DNA of 64,000 nucleotides from Butyrivibrio sp. YAB3001 (GTDB taxonomy: Bacteria > Bacillota > Clostridia > Lachnospirales > Lachnospiraceae): positions 92,114-156,113 of the forward strand of contig NZ_FOKR01000004.1 in the NCBI RefSeq assembly GCF_900112195.1. The letters are read 5' to 3'. The position numbers and the translations under genes are program-made. A model generated the notes under the pieces. The model saw nothing but the letters and a program-made list of their open reading frames with translations. It made no database searches and was not told the DNA's origin. Below are positions 25,030 to 33,666 of this stretch, piece after piece; position 1 is the stretch's first letter, and each line of letters starts with the position of its first letter.

Positions 25030-26103
25030 TTAATCACCGAAGCATACGCCAAGCATCTTAGCCTCTCTAATAATGCTTGCTTCAGGTGATACATACTTTA
25101 ATTTTCCTGCTATCTCAGACAGCGGAACCTTAACGATTTCCCTGTTTTTATATGCCACCATATAACCAAACTCTTTATTGAGAATAAGCTGTCCTGCTTC
25201 AGTGCCAAGCCTTGAAGCAAAAACTCTGTCATACGGATCCGGAGCGCCACCGCGCTGCATATGTCCGGGAACAGTGACTCTTACTTCATTTCCGGTTCTC
25301 TTCTGTATCTCATCAGCTATTTCATAAGATACTGAAGGGAATGGCGACTTTGCAAGTTTCTCCTTGTATTCCTTCTTGGATAACTTGGCATCCTTCTTGG
25401 AAATAGCGCCTTCGGCAACAGCAATAATAGTAAATCTGCTGCCTCTCTTGTTCCTGGCATCAATCGCTTCACAAACCTTGTCAATATCATAAGGGATTTC
25501 AGGGATCAGGATAACATCAGCACCTCCTGCAATTCCTGCATTAAGCGTAAGCCATCCAACTTTGTGTCCCATTACTTCTATAATAAATACTCTGCCATGA
25601 GAATCAGCTGTCGTGTGTATATTATCTATAACATTTGTTGCAACATCTACTGCACTCTGAAAACCAAATGTCATATCAGTTCCCCATAGGTCATTATCTA
25701 TGGTTTTAGGAAGAGAGACAATATTTAATCCTTCTTCACTTAAAAGATTGGCTGTCTTCTGAGAACCATTACCGCCAAGTACAACCAGACAATCAAGCTG
25801 CAATTTGTAATAGTTCTGTTTCATAGCCTCAACTTTATCCAGACCATTTTCATCTGGCTCCTTAATAGTCTTAAAAGGTGTTCGTGAACTTCCAAGAATA
25901 GTACCACCTTTTGTCAGGATGCCTGAAAAGTCTTTTGATGTGAGCATTCTGAAATCACTGTAAATAAGCCCTCTATAGCCATTTAAAAAGCCATAGAACT
26001 CAAACTGCTCACCGCTGTGCGCAATACACTTAACAACGCCGCGCATTGCTGCATTCAAAGCCTGACAGTCACCACCACTAGTCAACATACCAATTCTCAT
26101 CAT
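25030..26103 (-). CDS. pfkA: 6-phosphofructokinase with variant metal-site residue
   Basis: The committing step of glycolysis: fructose 6-phosphate to the 1,6-bisphosphate. The 357 residues show MRIGMLTSGGDCQALNAAMRG, PKTIDNDLWGTDMTFGFQSAVD, MGHKVGWLTLNAG and the C-terminal GHMQRGGAPDPYDRVFASRLG. At the phosphoryl-donor site it reads VVLGGNGSQKTANLL. Gly in place of the second Asp of GGDDS suggests ATP and not PPi as donor, while Lys in PKTIDND is shared by PPi-types and mixed forms. The usual first Asp (GGDGS) is Asn here. GGAGG lies nine bases before the first of two adjacent ATGs. Confidence 0.92.
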   Translation of the reverse strand: MMRIGMLTSGGDCQALNAAMRGVVKCIAHSGEQFEFYGFLNGYRGLIYSDFRMLTSKDFSGILTKGGTILGSSRTPFKTIKEPDENGLDKVEAMKQNYYKLQLDCLVVLGGNGSQKTANLLSEEGLNIVSLPKTIDNDLWGTDMTFGFQSAVDVATNVIDNIHTTADSHGRVFIIEVMGHKVGWLTLNAGIAGGADVILIPEIPYDIDKVCEAIDARNKRGSRFTIIAVAEGAISKKDAKLSKKEYKEKLAKSPFPSVSYEIADEIQKRTGNEVRVTVPGHMQRGGAPDPYDRVFASRLGTEAGQLILNKEFGYMVAYKNREIVKVPLSEIAGKLKYVSPEASIIREAKMLGVCFGD

Positions 26104-26191
26104 GTGAAAAGGCCTCCTTTGAAAACTGCTTTTTGTAAACGCACACTACTAATGATTATACAAAATAATGGCGTCAATGCCAAGTAATGCG

Positions 26192-26220
26192 TTGACGCCA
26201 CTTCATTAAAAAAGTATAAT
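26192..26220 (+). promoter_or_regulatory. Sigma-A promoter of tRNA-Ser
   Basis: TTGACG (26192-26197), 17 bases, TATAAT (26215-26220), with the tRNA 5' end 11 bases further on. The -35 lies in the right arm of a perfect inverted repeat GGCGTCAA...TTGACGCC (26170-26199). Confidence 0.9.
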
Positions 26221-26231
26221 GTAACTTACGC

Positions 26232-26320
26232 GGAGTTGTACCCAAGTGGTTGAAGGGTCCGGATTCGAAATCCGGTAGGTCGGCTCGTCCGGCGCAGGGG
26301 TTCAAATCCCCTCAACTCCG
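26232..26320 (+). tRNA. tRNA-Ser (anticodon CGA)
   Basis: The acceptor stem GGAGTTG pairs with CAACTCC, discriminator G, no encoded CCA. D arm CCC-AAGTGGTTGAA-GGG; anticodon arm CCGGA-TTCGAAA-TCCGG with anticodon CGA (reads UCG); long variable arm (TAGGTCGGCTCGTCCGGCGC), diagnostic of class II tRNA; T arm AGGGG-TTCAAAT-CCCCT. Length is 89 nt. It stands alone between a strong promoter and a terminator. Confidence 0.98.
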
Positions 26321-26324
26321 TTTT

Positions 26325-26352
26325 GGCTCTGCCTGATTGGCAGAGCCTTTTT
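26325..26352 (+). terminator. Terminator of tRNA-Ser
   Basis: GGCTCTGCC-TGATT-GGCAGAGCC followed by TTTTT; perfect 9-bp stem five bases after the tRNA. Confidence 0.95.
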
Positions 26353-26384
26353 CATTGTCTTTTATTATTGATTCTTAAATTGCA

Positions 26385-27311
26385 CTAGTTCTTAAAGAAT
26401 GCTATATCAGCGCTAAGCCTCTTGGAAATATCCTTTAATGTGTCAGCTGACGACGCAAGTGTGGTTACCGTAGCGGACAGTTCTTCCATCGACGCGCCAG
26501 TTTCTTCTGAAGAAGCAGCATTTTCTTCTGAAATTGCAGAAAGAGCACTCATCGTATCAACAACAGCATCTTTTGACTGGTCGCATATGGTAGCACCATT
26601 TGAAATATGCTGTACTCCTCCGACTGTTCTTTCAATATCTTCAAGCATTCCATTAACTGCTTCAAAGGTCTCACTAAGAGCAATCTGTTGCTCGCTATTT
26701 CCGTTCTTCACGTCATCAGCAGCAACAACCGCTGCATCTGACTGCTCAAGTAGCTTCTCCATTTCTATCTTTATATCATCTGCCATCTTCTTGGAATCTT
26801 CAGCAAGGGTTCCTATCTCACCTGCAACTACCGCAAATCCTTTTCCAGCTTCTCCCGCCCTGGCTGCCTCAATAGAAGCATTTAAGGATAGCAGATTGGT
26901 CTGGGTTGCAATATTGGTGATACCCATAACCTTCTCTCCGATTACATTGACAGCATCTTTCGTTGCCTGAATCGTTCTTGAAATTTCCTCTATCTTTTCC
27001 GTCATTTCTGTAGAAGATTCCTGCAATGACCTAAGCGATTCGCTAGATACCTCAGAAGCTTTCTTCATCTTCTGAGCGATGCCTGATAATTCTTCTGAAG
27101 ATCCTTGAACATCTGTAACAGCCTCCCCAATCTTTCCAACATTCTCTGTTGCTTCCTGTATCTCGTCTGCCTGCTGAGTTGCCCCTGAAGCAATCTCCTG
27201 TACGGCATTTGATACATCTTCTGTTGTCTGAGATATCTGACTTGCTGCTAATGGCTGCCCCAAAGGCAAGGTCAATACATTTTTTACATATATAATAAAA
27301 AAGAGAAGCAT
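26385..27311 (-). CDS. Chemoreceptor signalling domain without a sensor (truncated MCP)
   Basis: A 308-residue protein holding the cytoplasmic signalling part of a methyl-accepting chemotaxis protein. The hairpin tip ([21 protein letters not shown], about 140-160) that binds CheA/CheW is intact, as are the flanking coiled coils, and it ends [15 protein letters not shown]. The N-terminus is only a short hydrophobic patch ([13 protein letters not shown]) and a possible HAMP remnant ([11 protein letters not shown]); there is no ligand-binding domain or pair of membrane helices. An in-frame stop stands 18 bases before the ATG, so the gene is not simply misread. It could be a soluble receptor or a 5'-truncated remnant. 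The ribosome binding site is weak. Confidence 0.85.
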   Translation of the reverse strand: MLLFFIIYVKNVLTLPLGQPLAASQISQTTEDVSNAVQEIASGATQQADEIQEATENVGKIGEAVTDVQGSSEELSGIAQKMKKASEVSSESLRSLQESSTEMTEKIEEISRTIQATKDAVNVIGEKVMGITNIATQTNLLSLNASIEAARAGEAGKGFAVVAGEIGTLAEDSKKMADDIKIEMEKLLEQSDAAVVAADDVKNGNSEQQIALSETFEAVNGMLEDIERTVGGVQHISNGATICDQSKDAVVDTMSALSAISEENAASSEETGASMEELSATVTTLASSADTLKDISKRLSADIAFFKN

Positions 27312-27336
27312 TTTTACTTCTCTCTTTCAGCCATGA

Positions 27337-28350
27337 TCATTCCTTTTTCTCTTTCAAAACAACACCGTCGTATTGAGCCTTAAACTGCTCATAAGAGGCA
27401 TTCCAATCATCATAAGAGTTATCCCCTGCATGGCTCTTAAGGTCATAATTGTTTACAAGGTATTCACCTAAATAATGTGTCAGCTTGGCAGCTCCTTTTA
27501 CATTAGCGTGATCTGTATCTGATAAATCTATGGAATAATCCACCACACAGTCTTCCATCACAGTAAAATCAATAAACGGAACATTGTATTTTTGAGCTGT
27601 AACAGACGCTGCATTTATCCTCGCCTGCTTTTCTTCAGTGTTCACTTCAGGAGAATGAACAAACACTACCTGTATACCTTTTTCCTGAAGCTCTTCCACT
27701 GTTTTTTCCAAATACATAACACCTTCTGTCTGTGTAGCAGCCTCATCTATACGATATTCATATTCAGGCCTTTCAAAGGCTGTATACTCCAGGTTGGCTG
27801 CATACCCCCTCAGCTTTGAATAATCCGTTGAGAAGTCTTCTTCTGTCAGTTCTTTCCATCTGTCATGGTAAATAATGATATCAAATAAAAGCTCGTGTCT
27901 TGGATCAGAAGGACTAAGCACATCATAAACTGCTTTTATCTTTGTTAGCGAAAGCGGAAATCGGTCCCAGGCAAGATGTACACTATACATATCCTTGTAT
28001 TTTTCAGACTGACCATATTGACTGACCTCAATAACAACCACCTTAGGAGTTGTATAGTTAAGTGCATTCTTTATAGTCCAGTATGTCACAGGTAATCTTT
28101 CTGAAGTGTTACCAAAATTATACGAAGTAATACCACATTCGCCCCATAGCTGCAGCGGGTTTACCATTAGCTGCATGTTGCTGCTTCCAAAAAACAGAAC
28201 ATCATAATCATTTTTCTCTCTGAAAAAACCTTCATACTTAACATAAGCATCTTTTCTTTCAAGAATCTTTGATGAATACAGAACCATCAGCACAAGCAAC
28301 AGCCCTCCTGCCACCACTTGCACAATCGCCTTTAACGATTTGGAATTCAT
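27337..28350 (-). CDS. SGNH-type membrane-anchored acyltransferase partner, DltD/AlgJ-like
   Basis: A 337-residue protein with an N-terminal membrane anchor (about 8-26: IVQVVAGGLLLVLMVLYSS) and an outer domain. The nucleophile block is FFGSSNMQLMVNP (Ser56/Ser57) and the D-x-x-H block is DTDHANVKG (Asp278, His281), the pattern of SGNH hydrolases/acyltransferases such as DltD and AlgJ/AlgX. It follows the MBOAT gene by three bases, the standard pairing in which MBOAT passes an acyl group across the membrane and the SGNH protein places it on a surface polymer. It is the last gene of the five-gene cassette. Confidence 0.8.
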   Translation of the reverse strand: MNSKSLKAIVQVVAGGLLLVLMVLYSSKILERKDAYVKYEGFFREKNDYDVLFFGSSNMQLMVNPLQLWGECGITSYNFGNTSERLPVTYWTIKNALNYTTPKVVVIEVSQYGQSEKYKDMYSVHLAWDRFPLSLTKIKAVYDVLSPSDPRHELLFDIIIYHDRWKELTEEDFSTDYSKLRGYAANLEYTAFERPEYEYRIDEAATQTEGVMYLEKTVEELQEKGIQVVFVHSPEVNTEEKQARINAASVTAQKYNVPFIDFTVMEDCVVDYSIDLSDTDHANVKGAAKLTHYLGEYLVNNYDLKSHAGDNSYDDWNASYEQFKAQYDGVVLKEKKE

Positions 28351-28353
28351 TTA

Positions 28354-29892
28354 TTAAAAACCTCCGTAGATAAAGTCAGCAGCGTTGTAGGATGAACCGT
28401 AGATTCCAAAGATCAGGGTTATCATTATAACCCCTGCAGTAAGCGCATATCTGAAAAGCCATGGCTGAGCAGCAATATGTTCGCGAATCTTCATACCACT
28501 TTCCTGTCTTATGCTAACAATATACCAAATAACCACTCCGACACCGACCACAAAAAAATCTTTGTACGTAAGACTGTACAGCTCAATATCTGTGATAATT
28601 CTATACCATTTGAAATTATGGATTATCTGATCTGTAAGTCTTAGAAATCCACTGAAAGAGCCGGTGATAGTGAACATTTCACCAATTGAGATCAAAATCC
28701 AGGTACGTGCTCTTCCAAATAATTTCATGGCATAACTATCATTATTCAAAGAAAAGCAGCGGTTTAAAAAGCTAAAGACCGGTTCAAATATCTGAGCGCT
28801 CGCCATTACAATACCATGCCAAAGTCCATAGGCAATGTAAGCAAAACTGAACTCATGCCAAAGTCCAATCAGCAAAAATGTAATTACAGAAACAATTCCT
28901 GCCGGGATTGTTTTTCCCAAATGTGCGTTTCTTTTTGAAAGCTTTGAAGAAAAATTAGCGTAGGTCTTTGAAAATGCTAAAGGATAGAAAACATAGTCCC
29001 TTATCCAGTTACTAAGCGACATATGCCACCTATGCCAATATTCGCCTATTGTAGTAGCAAAGAAAGGTCTCCTGAAATTCTCTTCCAGGGTTATCCCGAA
29101 CATTTCCGAAATGCCGCGGACCATATCTATTCCGCCCGAGAAATCTGCATACAATTGAATATTAAATAAGAATACAGCTGTGATTACAATTGATCCCGCA
29201 GGTGAATCAGTCTGTTCTGTAACCGTGTTTACGAACAATGACAATCTGTCTGCAATAACAAGTTTTTTAAACAGTCCCCACAAAAAAAGCCATAAGCCTG
29301 ATCTTACCTGAGCAAAGTCAAATTTATGTCTTTGAAAAAACTGAGGATTTAGTTTATCAAATCTGTTAATGGGTCCCTGGATAATCTGAGGAAAGTAGGA
29401 TACAAAAAGTGCATAGTGTAAGAAGTTTCGCTCAGCTTTTACCTCTCCTCTGTAGACATCGATAAGATATCCGATTGACTGAAATGTATAAAAAGACATT
29501 CCAAGGGGAAGGATCAACCATGAAAACGGAAGAAATTTTTTGCACTTGAATACCATAAGCATTCCAAAAGCGACAACAGCAATTAAAGTCAAAAGAAGCT
29601 TTTTCTTTTTGGAAATCATGGCCTTAAATGCTTTTTTCTCTTCCTTTGTCCATCTTTCTTTATTGTCTTTTAAGCTATTCTTCTGATAGTTCGTAAACTG
29701 TTCCAGCTTTATCGCGCCCAAAAAAGTCATAACAGTTGTAACAACTAAGAATACAGAATATCTTAGATCTGTATATAAATAAAAACCAATACTCCCCACT
29801 AAAAGCACGATCCACTGATGATTCTTAAATATAGAATAATAGACTAAAAGAAGAATCGCTACAAACAACAAAAACGAAAATGAATAAACCAC
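28354..29892 (-). CDS. MBOAT-family membrane O-acyltransferase, DltB/AlgI-like
   Basis: A 512-residue membrane protein with about ten helices. Landmarks: PLGMSFYTFQSIGYLIDVYRGE, FVSYFPQIIQGPINRF, DFSGGIDMVRGISEMFG, WHRWHMSLSNWIRDYVFYP (from about 286) and the catalytic-type His346 in LIGLWHEFSF. I set the start at the GTG at 29892 (MVYSFSFLLFV): GGAGG lies nine bases before it and it is one base after the ligase stop. The longer ATG frame would overlap the ligase by 53 bases. It probably uses the carrier protein's acyl group. Confidence 0.88.
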   Translation of the reverse strand: MVYSFSFLLFVAILLLVYYSIFKNHQWIVLLVGSIGFYLYTDLRYSVFLVVTTVMTFLGAIKLEQFTNYQKNSLKDNKERWTKEEKKAFKAMISKKKKLLLTLIAVVAFGMLMVFKCKKFLPFSWLILPLGMSFYTFQSIGYLIDVYRGEVKAERNFLHYALFVSYFPQIIQGPINRFDKLNPQFFQRHKFDFAQVRSGLWLFLWGLFKKLVIADRLSLFVNTVTEQTDSPAGSIVITAVFLFNIQLYADFSGGIDMVRGISEMFGITLEENFRRPFFATTIGEYWHRWHMSLSNWIRDYVFYPLAFSKTYANFSSKLSKRNAHLGKTIPAGIVSVITFLLIGLWHEFSFAYIAYGLWHGIVMASAQIFEPVFSFLNRCFSLNNDSYAMKLFGRARTWILISIGEMFTITGSFSGFLRLTDQIIHNFKWYRIITDIELYSLTYKDFFVVGVGVVIWYIVSIRQESGMKIREHIAAQPWLFRYALTAGVIMITLIFGIYGSSYNAADFIYGGF

Positions 29893-29893
29893 T

Positions 29894-31423
29894 TTAAATA
29901 TCCTCCAGCTCTGCAAGCTTTTTTCTATCAATCTTGTCATGAGCATTCATTGGAAGCGTATGTAAATAAACAAACTTATTAGGAAGCATATATGAAGGAA
30001 GATACTTTCTGATCTGTTTGATTATAATATCATCGCATTCAGCCTCAGCGCTGTAAAAAAGATATATCATCTCTTTTGACTCTTTATACACAGCACAAGC
30101 CATTTTTATCTCATCGAGAGCATTGACCACAGTTTCAATCTCGCCCATCTCGATACGATGTCCCATGTGCTTGATCTGATGATCGCTTCGACCCGCATAG
30201 TAAAAATTGCCTGACTCATCATAATATCCAATATCCCCGGTCCTGTACATCAGATCTTGATATGCCGTTACTTCCGGATCCTGGACAAAGGCTTTTTCTG
30301 TCTGCTGCGAATTTCTATAATAACCCAGAGCAAGACAAGACCCCTTTACACATATCTCACCTTTCTCACCGGCTTTACGTATTCTTTGCATTGTGTCGGG
30401 ATTTATAAGGAGCATTTCTGTATTGGCAAAGCTTTTTCCAATAGGAATGCTGTCAGTATCATTTAATCTGTCCTTTATTATGTAGCTGCTGCAGTTGCAG
30501 GTAATCTCGGTAGGACCATACAGATTTACAAAAGTTGCGTCTTTCCAATAATCCATCAGATAATTAAGGCATTTTACCGGCATTATCTCTCCAGAAAACA
30601 TAACAAGAGAAATGCTATCCGGAACACATGCATCAAAAAGCTTAAAATTCTGAACGATTCTAAGCGCAGATACTGCCCATATCAGCACATTAACGTTATT
30701 TTCTTCCAAATATGGAAAAAGAGCCGCAGGCATAACAAAATAACTCTTAGGCACAATTACCACTGTACCACCCAGATTAAGACTGTTATAGATATCTTTT
30801 ACAGAAACATCGAAATCAAAGGGTGCCTGATTTGCAAATACCGGCAGTTCAGGAAACGGAAAACTCTCTGCAAATCTGTGCACAAGGTCAATAACACTTC
30901 TGTGACTTACAATAACACTTTTAGGAACTCCGGTTGTTCCGGATGTAAAAATTGCATATACAGGATCTGTATCAATTGCAAATTCTCTGATTTTTTTAAT
31001 CGATTCGAGGTAGTCATCACCAATTTCTTCTGACTGCTCAAGCAATGAGTCGAAAGAGTCTGCTTCTACAGGAAGTTTTCTTTTTGTAGCTGAAATACAA
31101 CATACAGGCTGGAGCGTATCAAGCATAGCCTGTATTCTGTCTATGGGAAGTGTCGGATCGATAGGTACATAAAAATTCCCGCTGTATACAACCGCAAGAA
31201 ATAGCTGAAGACTTCTAATATTCCTGTCGATGAAAACAGCAACAGGTTTATTTTTTTCAAAAAGTTCCAAATTCGCATTTTTGCGTATAACAAAAGCAAT
31301 CTTTTGACTTCTGGTCAAGAGATTGTTATAGTCTATAGCTTCATCTTTATCTTTAAAAGCCACCCGATCCGGATGCTTTTCAGCGCTGCTCTCCAAAAAG
31401 CTTAATACATTATACTCATTCAT
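29894..31423 (-). CDS. Adenylating ligase, DltA-like
   Basis: A 509-residue AMP-forming ligase that would activate a carboxylic acid and load it on the carrier protein encoded just upstream. Motifs: IFTSGTTGVPKSVIVSH (A3), NLYGPTEITCNCSSYI (A5), YRTGDIGYYDESGNFYYAGRSDHQIKHMGHRIEMGEIE (A7-A8) and the C-terminal Lys in NAHDKIDRKKL (A10). The start ATG at 31423 lies five bases after the carrier stop. The general size and GRSDHQIK block are like DltA (D-alanine carrier ligase); the substrate cannot be read reliably by eye and may be the product of the neighbouring PLP enzyme's pathway. Confidence 0.82.
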   Translation of the reverse strand: MNEYNVLSFLESSAEKHPDRVAFKDKDEAIDYNNLLTRSQKIAFVIRKNANLELFEKNKPVAVFIDRNIRSLQLFLAVVYSGNFYVPIDPTLPIDRIQAMLDTLQPVCCISATKRKLPVEADSFDSLLEQSEEIGDDYLESIKKIREFAIDTDPVYAIFTSGTTGVPKSVIVSHRSVIDLVHRFAESFPFPELPVFANQAPFDFDVSVKDIYNSLNLGGTVVIVPKSYFVMPAALFPYLEENNVNVLIWAVSALRIVQNFKLFDACVPDSISLVMFSGEIMPVKCLNYLMDYWKDATFVNLYGPTEITCNCSSYIIKDRLNDTDSIPIGKSFANTEMLLINPDTMQRIRKAGEKGEICVKGSCLALGYYRNSQQTEKAFVQDPEVTAYQDLMYRTGDIGYYDESGNFYYAGRSDHQIKHMGHRIEMGEIETVVNALDEIKMACAVYKESKEMIYLFYSAEAECDDIIIKQIRKYLPSYMLPNKFVYLHTLPMNAHDKIDRKKLAELEDI

Positions 31424-31428
31424 ACGTA

Positions 31429-31653
31429 TTATTCCTGCATTTTCCGGATCATATCCCACATTGCTTTTGCACTGTTAAAATTCTCAGGTTTCAGTTGAGC
31501 CACATTTACCTCAACATCGAATGCCTCATTTATAGCATTTACAATATAAATAATATCAAACGAAACCAGTATTCCATCATCAATGAGTGCTTCTTCGTTC
31601 TCAAAATCAACGTCAGGTCTTGCGCCTTTTAATATCTCCATTAATTCATCCAT
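31429..31653 (-). CDS. Small acyl/aminoacyl carrier protein, DltC-like
   Basis: A 74-residue acidic four-helix protein. The phosphopantetheine Ser is Ser31 in DDGILVSFDIIYIV; the usual D-S-L/F is V-S-F here, as in some DltC-like proteins. It lies between the PLP enzyme and the ligase, with five bases to the latter. Confidence 0.8.
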   Translation of the reverse strand: MDELMEILKGARPDVDFENEEALIDDGILVSFDIIYIVNAINEAFDVEVNVAQLKPENFNSAKAMWDMIRKMQE

Positions 31654-31687
31654 TTTTAATCTTCCCCTTCTTAATTACTGTATATTC

Positions 31688-32854
31688 TTACATATGAAAA
31701 CAATTTGTTTCATAGGTATTATTACTATTTCTTAGCATTCTGTATGAGCCATCTTCTTCCTTAACGTACACTGCAGGAAGATCCCTGCTCAAGAACAGAT
31801 ATATGCCCTCTGTAATTGAATATGCTCCTATGTTCTTAAAACTCAACCTGTCTCCGATCTTTGGTTCGGATATCATGACAGCTCGGGCAATCATATCATT
31901 AAATGAACATAGGGATCCATACAGGTCACATGGAACTACATCAGTTTCTTTTCCCTTCTCCGGCACAATTACAGGCGTTTTCATCACCATGTTCTGTCCA
32001 TAATAGCTTATATGGTTTCTGCCACCGTCAAGAATTAGTATCGGAGCCTCCGGCGTGCCTTTAACATCAGCAACGGATGTAACATACTCACCGCAGGAAG
32101 CCACAAAAAATCTACCCATTTCAAGGTTCACACGATAACTATAATTTGCAGAAGAGATAAATCTTACCATTTCCTCGTACACTGAATAATAGTCATCAAA
32201 ATCATCTCCGATAAAATATGGCACTCCAAGTCCCGGTCCATATTCAAGTAGTTCCGCCTCGAAAGCATATTTATCCTTTAACCTGTCAATAAACTCTTCA
32301 AGAAGTTTAAGCTCAGATTCAATCTTACTATATTTCTTTTTCTGGGTACCAGTAAAATAATGAATTCCGATGACTTTAACGCCCGAATGTCCAGCGCTGT
32401 CTTTGATGATTTCCTCAATGCAGCTCTGATCCATTCCGAATTGTGCTCCATTGGAAAGCCTTGGAAGAAGGCTAATACTGATATCGGTCCCTTCAACCTG
32501 TCTAACAATCTCATGATATTGATGCATTGATTCAGCAGTAAATAGTCTTACACCATACTCAATAGCATCAGCGATCATCCCGACTTCCTTATTTACACCT
32601 GATAAAATAATCTTTCCCGGATTTACTCCGTACTGTATGCATATCTTAAGTTCGCCCCATGAGCACACTTCAAAATGATCAACATATTTATCCATATACG
32701 GAATAAGAAATGAATTCGCTTTTACAGCATAGCAAAAGCGCAGATCATCATCGGTATATTTTTCTCTTATTGTATTCAGCTCAACAAGGTGTCTGCGTAA
32801 TATACTCTCATCAAAACAATAATATGGAGTTTTCAATTCTTTATTGTCTATCAA
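31688..32854 (-). CDS. Fold-type III PLP-dependent amino acid decarboxylase
   Basis: A 388-residue relative of diaminopimelate and ornithine decarboxylases. The PLP lysine is Lys45 in CYAVKANSF; the Gly-rich phosphate-binding loop is EYGPGLGVPYF (about 204-214); EMGRFFVASCGEYVTSV (245-261) is the EPGRxxVA motif with Met in place of Pro; and Cys316 in YGSLCSFND matches the GPxCxSxD active-site Cys of decarboxylases, which alanine racemases lack. The substrate is unknown. It heads the five-gene cassette, 34 bases before the carrier gene. No lysine- or polyamine-pathway genes lie next to it, so a role in making the group loaded on the carrier is inferred. Confidence 0.85.
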   Translation of the reverse strand: MIDNKELKTPYYCFDESILRRHLVELNTIREKYTDDDLRFCYAVKANSFLIPYMDKYVDHFEVCSWGELKICIQYGVNPGKIILSGVNKEVGMIADAIEYGVRLFTAESMHQYHEIVRQVEGTDISISLLPRLSNGAQFGMDQSCIEEIIKDSAGHSGVKVIGIHYFTGTQKKKYSKIESELKLLEEFIDRLKDKYAFEAELLEYGPGLGVPYFIGDDFDDYYSVYEEMVRFISSANYSYRVNLEMGRFFVASCGEYVTSVADVKGTPEAPILILDGGRNHISYYGQNMVMKTPVIVPEKGKETDVVPCDLYGSLCSFNDMIARAVMISEPKIGDRLSFKNIGAYSITEGIYLFLSRDLPAVYVKEEDGSYRMLRNSNNTYETNCFHM

Positions 32855-32912
32855 TTTAACTCCTTTTTATAAGAAAGAATGTCGCGAGTATGCATCGATA
32901 TTTCCTCGTATT

Positions 32913-32952
32913 TAATAAAAAAGCGTCAAGCATAATCTCTATTCTTGACGCT
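32913..32952 (-). terminator. Terminator after the liv/cytidylate-kinase-like transcript
   Basis: The minus strand reads AGCGTCAAG, 13 bases, CTTGACGCT, TTTTTTATT. The 9-bp stem is perfect. It separates the liv block from the PLP-ligase-MBOAT cassette. Confidence 0.9.
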
Positions 32953-33024
32953 ACAAAATTATAGCATTAACACATGGTTTTGTCATTATATCGTTGCATC
33001 TTTGCGCTATATAAAAAAATATTT

Positions 33025-33660
33025 TCAATCAAATACATCCTCACCAAAGCGTACTTTTGCATGAACTTTTATAGCTTCAACGCATTTCTCAAATCCAAGC
33101 TTGCTGCTGTCAAGGCAGAGATCATAATTCATTGCGTCAGTCCATTCATGACCTGTGTGGTGTTTGTAATACTCTGCGCGATACTTATCTTCACGGGCAC
33201 AGAATTTTTCAAGTTCTTTTCCCTTCAAAGGCTGAACCTTCGCAGCCTGCTCCATCAGGAAATCATGAGGCGCATGAACAAAGACGCTAAGCACATTATC
33301 AAAGTTCTTCAGGACGAAGTCAGCACATCTTCCAACAATTACGCAGGGTTTAGTTTTGGCGAGCTTCTTGATAGACTCGGCCTGGAAGTTAAAGAGATTG
33401 TCAGGGGAAGTAAATTCACTGCTTTCAGGGCCGATAATTTCTCCCTTATATACGTTTACAGGCACCCTCAAAAAGCCTGTCTTCCTGAATTTTTCATCTG
33501 CATCAAGAAACAGCCCTTCACTGATTCCGCTTTCTTCAGAAGCCAGCTTTATCAGCTCTTTATCGTAATAATGTATTCCAAGTTCATTAGCGAGCATTTC
33601 GCCCACGGTTCTTCCGCCGCTTCCATATTGTCTTGCAATTGTAATGACTATATTTTTCAT
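33025..33660 (-). CDS. Cytidylate kinase-like protein
   Basis: The 211 residues begin MKNIVITIARQYGSGGRTVGEMLANELGIHYYDKELIKLA. This is the P-loop pattern of the cytidylate-kinase-like family (GxxGSGG instead of the GxxGxGK of true Cmk), so the substrate is uncertain. Other landmarks are CVIVGRCADFVL (about 100) and KCREDKYRAEYY-type basic lid (AREDKYRAEYYKHHTG). Such proteins are common and uncharacterised in clostridia. It follows livF by six bases and is probably co-transcribed with liv. Confidence 0.85.
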   Translation of the reverse strand: MKNIVITIARQYGSGGRTVGEMLANELGIHYYDKELIKLASEESGISEGLFLDADEKFRKTGFLRVPVNVYKGEIIGPESSEFTSPDNLFNFQAESIKKLAKTKPCVIVGRCADFVLKNFDNVLSVFVHAPHDFLMEQAAKVQPLKGKELEKFCAREDKYRAEYYKHHTGHEWTDAMNYDLCLDSSKLGFEKCVEAIKVHAKVRFGEDVFD

Positions 33661-33666
33661 GGTACT

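Noticed and set aside
25030..26103. Phosphofructokinase called PPi-dependent
   Set aside because: The position that is Asp in PPi enzymes is Gly here, which favours ATP; the Lys in PKTIDND alone is not decisive.
26385..27311. Frameshift joining the truncated chemoreceptor to an upstream sensor part
   Set aside because: The sequence upstream is the complete SGNH gene in full; no sensor-domain coding remnant is seen in any frame there.
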